From positions 1 through 5,904 of the forward strand of contig JASLBZ010000170.1 of assembly GCA_030146285.1 (NCBI GenBank): 5,904 nucleotides of DNA. Direction: 5' to 3'. Made by a program: the position numbers and the translations under genes. Positions within the stretch are counted from its first letter, which is position 1; the number at the start of each line of letters is the position of its first letter. The DNA comes from Neisseriaceae bacterium. GTDB lineage: Bacteria > Pseudomonadota > Gammaproteobacteria > Burkholderiales > Neisseriaceae. The notes beneath the pieces are model-generated. The model ran no database searches. It saw only the letters and a list, made by a program, of their open reading frames with translations, and had not been told where the DNA came from. Positions 1 to 4,621 of the stretch are shown piece after piece.

Positions 1-261
1 GAACAAAAAACTGAACGTCTAGAAAAAGACTTCAAACGTGGCATGGCTTCTAATGCTGCTTTGACTGGTTTGTTCCAACCTTACAATGTTGGTCGCTTTA
101 ACTTAAGCGCTGCAATGGGTGGTTACAAAAGTGAACAAGCAATTGCTGTTGGTACTGGCTACCGTTTCAATGAAAACGTAGCAGTTAAAGCAGGTGTTGC
201 AACGTCATTGACTGGTGGCAGCCACACAACTTACAACGTTGGTGTTAACTTCGAATTCTAA
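1..261 (+). CDS. Trimeric autotransporter adhesin, C-terminal YadA-like membrane anchor (5' partial)
   Basis: The reading frame is open from base 1 and gives 86 codons before TAA, so this is the tail of a larger gene. The first 14 residues (EQKTERLEKDFKRG) look like the end of a coiled-coil stalk. The rest alternates polar and non-polar residues as in the four outer-membrane beta strands of the YadA anchor domain and ends in Phe (VNFEF), as is typical of barrel proteins inserted by the BAM complex. The segment GLFQPYNVGRFN and the following GGYKSEQAIAVGTGYRF are very close to my memory of the NadA anchor of Neisseria meningitidis and to Moraxella UspA/Hag. In this family three chains form one 12-stranded barrel that carries a surface adhesin. 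The ATG at 43 is an internal Met, not a start. The ligand and passenger type cannot be read from this piece. Confidence 0.93.
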   Translation, partial: EQKTERLEKDFKRGMASNAALTGLFQPYNVGRFNLSAAMGGYKSEQAIAVGTGYRFNENVAVKAGVATSLTGGSHTTYNVGVNFEF

Positions 262-285
262 TATTGTTTGATTAAAATTCGATAC

Positions 286-314
286 AAAAAAAGAGCCCTT
301 TAGGGCTCTTTTTT
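286..314. terminator. Bidirectional rho-independent terminator
   Basis: Arms GAGCCC (293-298) and GGGCTC (303-308) pair around the loop TTTA. The flanking A tract (286-292) and T tract (309-314) extend the stem and give a U-run in both directions. The hairpin starts 24 bases after the adhesin stop and 13 bases beyond the stop of the convergent binding-protein gene, so it can end both transcripts. Confidence 0.92.
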
Positions 315-327
315 ATTTCTGTTACGT

Positions 328-1221
328 TTATTTTTGTTCGGTAATAATCACATTATTCGGATCAATACCTTCACCATAAAACGGAGCGATGGTTTCGTTA
401 TAAGCTTTTAAGAAAAAGCCTTCTTGAGTCAATGTGGTGATTTCTGTGTCAATCCAATCTTTCAATTGGGTATTGCCTTTTTTCACAGCAGGGGCAATAA
501 AATCATTGTCGCCTAGTTGGTTAATGCTCACCACAAACTTTGGATTTTCTTTTACCCACGCATACAGCAAGGTATTGTCATGCGATAAAGCTGCACCACG
601 ACCATCTTTTAATGCGTTAAACGCTTCGGTATTGTGGTCCAATTTTAATTGCTCAATGGCAGGGTAGTTTTTGGCAAAGTAAATTTCTGCCGTTGTGCCA
701 GTATTAACAATCAGTTTTTTGCCATCTAACTGTGCCACATCTTTGATTTCAGAAACTTTTGGAGACACCACACCAACGGCTGTTTTCATGTATGGTAAGG
801 CAAAGTCGACTTGCTGTTCGCGCTCTGGTGTTTGGGTGAAGTTGGCCAAAGTCACATCCACTTTATTGGATTTTAAAACGTCCACTCGATTTTGCGCATC
901 GGTTAAGACAAATTCAACTTTGTTTTCGTCTCCCAATAAATCTTTTGCCATGCGTTTGGCCAATACAATATCGTAGCCTTGATTTTCACCATTGGCATTC
1001 ACGTAACCAAATGGTGGCTTGTCTGCAAAAACGGCCACACGCAAAACACCACGGTCTTTAATGGCTTGTAAACCATCTTCTCCGCCAGCACTGACTTGGC
1101 TTGCTGCACCTGTTGCACTGCTATTCTCAGCAGTTTTTTCACCAGAACAGCCAAATAAGGCCAATGACAGGATGCCTGCGGCAATCCATTTAAAACGACT
1201 TGGTAATGTTAATGTACTCAT
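328..1221 (-). CDS. Amino-acid ABC transporter substrate-binding lipoprotein, CjaA-like (probable cysteine binder)
   Basis: A 297-residue periplasmic solute-binding protein of family 3 (SBP_bac_3). The N-terminus has Arg/Lys, a hydrophobic stretch and the lipobox LFGC with Cys25, so it is a lipoprotein. A Ser/Ala/Gly-rich linker follows, then the two-lobe fold starting at VLRVAVF (59-65). Visible family marks are QGYD (81-84), TQTPER (129-134, whose Arg normally binds the ligand carboxylate), GTTAE (175-179) and SHDN (213-216, whose Asp normally binds the ligand amino group). DKPPFGYV, the NFTQTPER region and LSHDNTLL closely match my memory of Campylobacter jejuni CjaA, which binds cysteine. 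Cysteine is therefore the best guess, but cystine or another polar amino acid remains possible. It is the last gene of the importer operon, 37 bases after the ATPase stop. I chose the second ATG (1219-1221) because GGAGA lies just upstream of it, whereas the ATG at 1231-1233 has no ribosome site. Confidence 0.93.
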   Translation of the reverse strand: MSTLTLPSRFKWIAAGILSLALFGCSGEKTAENSSATGAASQVSAGGEDGLQAIKDRGVLRVAVFADKPPFGYVNANGENQGYDIVLAKRMAKDLLGDENKVEFVLTDAQNRVDVLKSNKVDVTLANFTQTPEREQQVDFALPYMKTAVGVVSPKVSEIKDVAQLDGKKLIVNTGTTAEIYFAKNYPAIEQLKLDHNTEAFNALKDGRGAALSHDNTLLYAWVKENPKFVVSINQLGDNDFIAPAVKKGNTQLKDWIDTEITTLTQEGFFLKAYNETIAPFYGEGIDPNNVIITEQK

Positions 1222-1226
1222 ATTGA

Positions 1227-1231
1227 TCTCC
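1227..1231 (-). promoter_or_regulatory. Ribosome binding site that fixes the binding-protein start
   Basis: GGAGA on the minus strand lies 5 bases before the ATG at 1219-1221. Its first G is the last base of the upstream in-frame ATG (1231-1233), which is preceded only by an AT-rich stretch (TATTTTTTAC). The downstream ATG is therefore the likely start and the protein loses four residues (MEIN) from the longest reading. Confidence 0.75.
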
Positions 1232-1258
1232 ATGTAAAAAATACTTTATTGTCTTGAA

Positions 1259-1996
1259 TTAAAAATCAAACACGTTTAAAAAACTTTTGGCACGTTCTGT
1301 TTTTGGTTGGGTAAAGAATGCTTCGGGGCTTTGCTCTTCTGCAATATAACCTTGATCAAAAAACACAATTCTATCGGCAACTTTGCGAGCAAAATTCAAT
1401 TCATGTGTGACCAAAATCATGGTCATGCCCTCTTTTGCCAAACCTTGAATCACATCCAATACTTCACGTACCATTTCTGGGTCTAGTGATGCGGTGACTT
1501 CATCAAACAGCATGACTTCTGGGTTCATGCACAAGGCTCGCACAATGGCGATGCGCTGTTTTTGACCTCCGGAAAGCATGCGTGGGTAAGCATCTTTCTT
1601 TTCCAATAAGCCCACGCGTTCCAATAGTTTGACTGCTTGTTCAGTGGCTTCGGCTTTGCTGCGTTTTTGTACTTTTAATGGGCCTAATAAGATGTTTTCT
1701 AAAACCGTCATGTTCGGAAACAAATCATAGCTTTGAAACACCATACCAATTTTTTGGCGCACTTTGACCCAGTCACTGCTTGGACTGGTAATTTCGTTGT
1801 CATCCAAAAAAACCTTACCGCCTTCAATGCTTTCTAAGCCATTTAAACAACGCAAAAATGTGGATTTTCCACAGCCAGATGGCCCTAAAATCACTAGCAC
1901 TTCGCCTTGGGTTACGGTTAGGTTAATGTCTTTTAAAACGACATGTTCGCCGTATTTTTTTTGTAAATGTGTTACTTCTAGCAATGCTTTAGTCAT
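1259..1996 (-). CDS. Polar amino-acid ABC transporter ATP-binding protein (GlnQ/HisP family)
   Basis: A 245-residue cytoplasmic ATPase that powers the importer, of normal length for the family. All nucleotide-binding motifs are present in order: Walker A GPSGCGKST (38-46), Q-loop Gln88 in MVFQSYDLFP, signature LSGGQ (141-145), Walker B VMLFDE (161-166) with catalytic Glu166, D-loop ASLD (169-172) and switch His198 in VTHE. The D-loop reads TASLDP where relatives usually have TSALDP, a small swap not expected to abolish function. The gene starts 3 bases after the stop of the upstream permease, with AAAGG 7 bases before the ATG, so translation is probably coupled. Substrate specificity comes from the binding protein, not from this subunit. 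Confidence 0.95.
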   Translation of the reverse strand: MTKALLEVTHLQKKYGEHVVLKDINLTVTQGEVLVILGPSGCGKSTFLRCLNGLESIEGGKVFLDDNEITSPSSDWVKVRQKIGMVFQSYDLFPNMTVLENILLGPLKVQKRSKAEATEQAVKLLERVGLLEKKDAYPRMLSGGQKQRIAIVRALCMNPEVMLFDEVTASLDPEMVREVLDVIQGLAKEGMTMILVTHELNFARKVADRIVFFDQGYIAEEQSPEAFFTQPKTERAKSFLNVFDF

Positions 1997-1999
1997 CGT

Positions 2000-2683
2000 T
2001 TAACCTTTGCTGCTTTGGCGCTTGGTTAATGTCTTGGCCAGTCGAGCCAAGGGATAACACACAGCGAAATACAAGAAGAAAATAAAACCATAAATCCACA
2101 CTGAAGCCAATGGGTTGGTTAAGCTGGCTGCTTCAATAATTTGTTGCCCCACTTTAATCACCTCTACCACGCCAACGGTAAACAAAAGTGATGTGGTCAT
2201 GACCATGCGTGCCGATAAATTAATGGCCGCGGGTAAAACATGCACCATGGCTTGCGGCAGCAAAACATAGCGAAAGGTTTGTCTGGTATTCAAACCAATG
2301 GCCAAACTTGATTCGGTTTGGTGCTTGGGCAGTGAAATCAAAGCGCCACGAACAATATCGCTCATTTCAGCGGCGCCCCACAAAGTAAAGACAATCACGG
2401 ACACCACAAAAGCAGACAAATTCACATTAAAGTCCGCAGGCAAAACGTAATACAGCAAATACAACCACACCAAAACAGGAATGATTCGGAACGATTCCAA
2501 ATAAGCCTTGAATATCCATTTTATGATTTTGGATTGACTGGTTCGCATCACACCAAACAAAGTTCCAAAAATAACGCTCAAAGCAACAGACACAACCGCC
2601 ACTTTCAATGTAACGCTTAAGCCTTCAGCCAATCGCATTAAATTGCCGGTATTAAACAACACATCAATGCCCAAATTCTGCAT
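2000..2683 (-). CDS. Amino-acid ABC transporter permease (HisM/GlnP family), second subunit
   Basis: A 227-residue inner-membrane protein of the polar amino-acid permease family. Hydrophobic segments lie near residues 22-46, 66-82, 89-105, 145-175 and 190-213, consistent with about five membrane helices. ESFRIIPVLVWLYLLYY (63-79) corresponds to the conserved FRGTP-type segment. The cytoplasmic coupling loop that docks on the ATPase is ESSLAIGLNTRQTFRYVLLP (124-143), with Glu124 and Gly130 kept but Ser-Ser in place of the usual Ala-Ala. Its start overlaps the end of the upstream permease gene by 20 bases, and AAAGG sits 6 bases before the ATG, so the two are translated together. It probably pairs with that permease as a heterodimeric channel. 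Confidence 0.93.
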   Translation of the reverse strand: MQNLGIDVLFNTGNLMRLAEGLSVTLKVAVVSVALSVIFGTLFGVMRTSQSKIIKWIFKAYLESFRIIPVLVWLYLLYYVLPADFNVNLSAFVVSVIVFTLWGAAEMSDIVRGALISLPKHQTESSLAIGLNTRQTFRYVLLPQAMVHVLPAAINLSARMVMTTSLLFTVGVVEVIKVGQQIIEAASLTNPLASVWIYGFIFFLYFAVCYPLARLAKTLTKRQSSKG

Positions 2684-3335
2684 GACGCACCTTTCTTTCT
2701 AACCAACTTAAAAAGATGGATACCGGAATCAGCATCAAGGCATAAGCACCGACTAACATCAATAATGATTCATTGGTTTTGTAAAACATGCCGATTTGTG
2801 AACGGGTCACGTTCATCAAATCCATCACGGCAATCACGCTAAAGATAGAGGTTTCTTTAATTAAAAAAATGGCATTTGCCCCCAATGCAGGCACACTGTA
2901 ACTAATGGCTTGTGGCAAAATAACGTGACGCATCAGCTGCCAACGATTTAAACCAATCGCAAGCCCTGCTTCAATTTGATTTTTGGCAACTGCAGCAATG
3001 CCCCCTTTAAACGCTTCGGCCATATAACTACCACCCAAAAGGGACAAGCCCAATAAAGCCGTGGTATTAGGCTCCATTTTAAAGCCCAGCTTTGGTAAAG
3101 CATAAAACATAAAAAACAATTGAATCATCAAGGGTGTATTGCGAAACAACGACACATAAGCCTTAACCACGCTGCTTAAAACTTTGAATCGATAATGCAA
3201 AATGACACTGCAAATCATGCCGATGGCAACTGAAATTGCAATGCCCAGCAACGAAATATTCAAAGTCAGCCAAAATGCTTTTTCATACAAGGGCAAGCTT
3301 TGTTGAATGTATTGCCAATCCATACCTAAAAACAT
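2664..3335 (-). CDS. Amino-acid ABC transporter permease (HisM/GlnP family), first subunit
   Basis: About 223 residues, an inner-membrane subunit and the first gene of the importer operon. Visible marks are the N-terminal segment PLYEKAFWLTLNISLLG typical of the family, SLFRNTPLMIQLFFMFYALP (62-81), and the coupling loop EAGLAIGLNRWQLMRHVILP (122-141) with Glu122 and Gly128. The protein ends with a basic tail (ERKVRHAEFGH). The start is uncertain. A TTG at 3342-3344, an ATG at 3333-3335 and an ATG at 3321-3323 (MDWQYIQQ) are all in frame, and none has a strong ribosome site; the AGG before the third is too close to it. I chose the ATG at 3335 as the first ATG of the frame. The third would also fit relatives, which tend to begin close to such a MxW sequence. 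Confidence 0.9.
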   Translation of the reverse strand: MFLGMDWQYIQQSLPLYEKAFWLTLNISLLGIAISVAIGMICSVILHYRFKVLSSVVKAYVSLFRNTPLMIQLFFMFYALPKLGFKMEPNTTALLGLSLLGGSYMAEAFKGGIAAVAKNQIEAGLAIGLNRWQLMRHVILPQAISYSVPALGANAIFLIKETSIFSVIAVMDLMNVTRSQIGMFYKTNESLLMLVGAYALMLIPVSIFLSWLERKVRHAEFGH

Positions 3336-3386
3336 ATATTTCAATCAACTTATTGGATTACCATCAGCTATTATTTCACCAACAAG

Positions 3387-3409
3387 CCAAATAACAAATG
3401 ACTATTTGG
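3387..3409. repeat. Inverted repeat in the importer leader, possible operator or leader hairpin
   Basis: CCAAATA (3387-3393) and TATTTGG (3403-3409) are perfect 7-base arms around a 9-base spacer. The repeat lies about 50 bases before the first permease start and is followed at 3412-3421 by the perfect palindrome ATAAGCTTAT. No U-run follows on either strand, so it is not a standard terminator. An operator is possible but unproven. Confidence 0.5.
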
Positions 3410-3476
3410 TTATAAGCTTATGCTGCAAAAACAATAACAAATCGACGGCTTTATCACATGGAAAATAATATTTTTT

Positions 3477-3505
3477 TGTCTAAAATATTGCTTGGTGTCT
3501 GTCAA
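3477..3505 (-). promoter_or_regulatory. Candidate sigma-70 promoter of the importer operon
   Basis: On the minus strand a perfect -35 TTGACA (3500-3505) is followed after 17 bases by TAGACA (3477-3482), a poor -10 with 3 of 6 matches. Transcription would start near 3470 and leave a leader of about 135 bases that includes the dyads at 3387-3421. A rival is the -10-like TATAAC at 3409-3414, which lacks a good -35. The choice is tentative. Confidence 0.35.
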
Positions 3506-3520
3506 AAATACCAATAATTC

Positions 3521-3538
3521 ATTGCCTTCATTGGCAAT
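3521..3538. repeat. Short hairpin downstream of metR
   Basis: ATTGCC (3521-3526) and GGCAAT (3533-3538) form a 6-base stem with a 6-base loop, about 52 bases after the metR stop. An alternative stem CCAAT (3511-3515) with ATTGG (3530-3534) would compete with it. No immediate U-run follows on the minus strand; TATTTTTG comes about ten bases later. It is at best a weak terminator for metR. Confidence 0.4.
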
Positions 3539-3589
3539 CTAAAAATCAATTTGGCATTGTTTTTACCAAAAATCAACTGAATGATTCAT

Positions 3590-4516
3590 TTAATCACTTA
3601 ACGGTGTTAATCCTGGTAAATTCGCAAAGCTCAAATCCCGAACCATTTGACAAAAATTCTCTAAATAGGCTTTATTGGCATCATCTTCTCGAATGGCTGC
3701 ATACAGCTGGCTGTGTAAACCTTGGTCGGTAATTTTATGGGCATTCACATAGCCTTTTTCCAAATAAGGCATCACGGTCCAATATGGCAAAGCAGCAATA
3801 CCACGGCGACTGGCCACCAATTGGATAATGGCGATGGTCAACTCACTGTTGCGTCGATTAGGACTAATGCCACGCGGGGTTAGAACTTTTCGCATCAAAT
3901 CCAGCATTTCATCGGGTACGGGATACGTGATTAAGGTTTCATCGACAAAGTCTTCAGGCTGCCAAATATTTTTGCTCATCAGCGGATGGGTTTTCGCAGC
4001 AATTCCGACCATTTCATATTCAAACAACGGTCGATACACCACACCAGCTTGTTCTTCATTTTCAGAAACAATTGCAATGTCTGCGCGATGGCTTAACAAA
4101 AGCCCAACAGGATCCATGTGAAAGCCCGAGACAATATCCAATTCAACCGTTGGCCAAGCAGTGCGATAGTTATCCATGGCTGGCATCAACCAATCAAAGC
4201 ATGTGTGGCACTCCACCGCCAAACGAAGCTCACCAGATGCACCATCCAATAACTGCACAATATCGCGTTCTGCAATGGCCACCAGTGGCAGCAAATCTTT
4301 GGCCAATACCAATAAGCGCTCACCTGTTGGTGTAAAACGCACAGGACTGGTTTTGCGCTCAAACAATGCTGTTTCAAAATAATCTTCAAGCACTCGCACC
4401 TGATGGGATAGCGCAGATTGGGTTAAAAACAAACGTTTGGCAGCCAAGGACAAATTGCCTGTCTCTTGCAGTGCAAGCAATGTTCTTAAATGCCGAAGCT
4501 CAATGATGGTGTCCAT
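3590..4516 (-). CDS. metR: LysR-type transcriptional regulator of methionine biosynthesis, MetR
   Basis: A 308-residue DNA-binding regulator. The winged helix-turn-helix lies at about residues 7-66, with the recognition segment LAAKRLFLTQSALSHQVRVL (24-43) and the wing FERKTSPVRFTPTGE (52-66). The effector domain begins at about 97 with LRLAVECHTCFDWLMPAM, which closely parallels E. coli MetR LRIAIECHSCIQWLTPAL. Further agreement follows in the WPTVELD and GIAALPYW segments. In enterobacteria MetR uses homocysteine as co-effector, activates metE and represses its own gene. Here it is divergent from metE with a consensus MetR box between them, which supports the name strongly. I chose the ATG at 4514-4516 over the one at 4526-4528 because GAGA lies 6 bases before it, it brings the N-terminus closer to E. 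coli MetR (MIEVKHL), and a TATAAT -10 at 4537-4542 would leave almost no leader for the longer form. Confidence 0.94.
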   Translation of the reverse strand: MDTIIELRHLRTLLALQETGNLSLAAKRLFLTQSALSHQVRVLEDYFETALFERKTSPVRFTPTGERLLVLAKDLLPLVAIAERDIVQLLDGASGELRLAVECHTCFDWLMPAMDNYRTAWPTVELDIVSGFHMDPVGLLLSHRADIAIVSENEEQAGVVYRPLFEYEMVGIAAKTHPLMSKNIWQPEDFVDETLITYPVPDEMLDLMRKVLTPRGISPNRRNSELTIAIIQLVASRRGIAALPYWTVMPYLEKGYVNAHKITDQGLHSQLYAAIREDDANKAYLENFCQMVRDLSFANLPGLTPLSD

Positions 4517-4518
4517 TA

Positions 4519-4531
4519 TGAATCTCATTCA
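4519..4531. promoter_or_regulatory. MetR operator box
   Basis: TGAATCTCATTCA fits the enterobacterial MetR consensus TGAA-N5-TTCA exactly, including T at the middle position. A further half-site TGAA (4532-4535) abuts it and makes the palindrome TTCATGAA (4528-4535). A degenerate second box, TGAA-GATTA-TAAA, could run on from there. The box sits over the expected metR transcription start and about 90 bases before metE, which suits repression of metR and activation of metE. Confidence 0.8.
4523..4526 (-). promoter_or_regulatory. Ribosome binding site deciding the metR start
   Basis: GAGA on the minus strand lies 6 bases before the ATG at 4514-4516. It overlaps the upstream in-frame ATG (4526-4528) and lies inside the MetR box at 4519-4531. 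Only four residues (MRFI) differ between the two starts. Confidence 0.55.
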
Positions 4532-4536
4532 TGAAG

Positions 4537-4565
4537 ATTATAAAAATAATTAGTTTGCATCATAA
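4537..4565 (-). promoter_or_regulatory. Candidate metR promoter
   Basis: On the minus strand a perfect -10 TATAAT (4537-4542) has a weak -35 TTATGA (4560-4565) 17 bases upstream. Transcription would start near 4530, inside the MetR box, leaving about 14 bases of leader before the chosen metR ATG. Confidence 0.5.
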
Positions 4566-4566
4566 T
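4538..4566 (+). promoter_or_regulatory. Candidate metE promoter
   Basis: On the plus strand CATAAT (4561-4566, 5 of 6 matches to the -10 consensus) has a poor -35 TTATAA (4538-4543) at 17-base spacing. Transcription would start near 4573, giving a leader of about 50 bases. The MetR box would then be centred near -48, just upstream of the -35, the usual place for LysR-type activation of a weak promoter. Another weak -35-like TTGCAT lies at 4555-4560 but lacks a good -10. Confidence 0.4.
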
Positions 4567-4621
4567 AAAAATTTAATCAATATGGTTACATCAAAAAAAA
4601 TAATGCCAAGTGAAAATTATT

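Larger units (their letters stand above)
3336..3589. other. Non-coding region between metR and the importer operon
   Basis: About 254 AT-rich bases with no convincing reading frame. It should hold the end of the metR transcript and the promoter and leader of the importer operon, both on the minus strand. It contains a hairpin ATTGCC/GGCAAT (3521-3538), a TTGG-N11-CCAA dyad (3551-3569), a TGAATGATTCA palindrome (3578-3588), a CCAAATA/TATTTGG dyad (3387-3409) and an ATAAGCTTAT palindrome (3412-3421). No RNA gene or known riboswitch was recognised. Confidence 0.7.

Noticed and set aside
434..1237. Plus-strand open frames opposite the binding-protein gene (434-667, 695-976, 1019-1237)
   Set aside because: They lie antisense to a gene with clear family motifs, have no ribosome sites or recognisable domains, and look like chance frames.
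3342..3344. TTG as start of the first permease
   Set aside because: No ribosome site favours it, and an ATG lies nine bases downstream in the same frame. It cannot be excluded.
3503..3538. Hairpin 3521-3538 plus TATTTTTG as a standard terminator for metR
   Set aside because: The stem is only 6 base pairs and the T-rich run begins about ten bases after it, too far for a typical rho-independent terminator.
3578..3588. TGAATGATTCA as a second MetR box near the end of metR
   Set aside because: The half-sites match, but the spacing is 3 bases instead of 5, and the site is about 240 bases from the importer start. It is kept only as a palindrome.
3828..4389. Several open frames overlapping metR on both strands
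   Set aside because: They overlap the strongly supported metR frame, overlap each other, and have no protein-like features.
4532..4621. A cobalamin or SAM riboswitch in front of metE
   Set aside because: The whole spacer is only about 105 bases, very AT-rich, with no B12-box-like or SAM-riboswitch-like helices visible. Control by MetR explains the layout.
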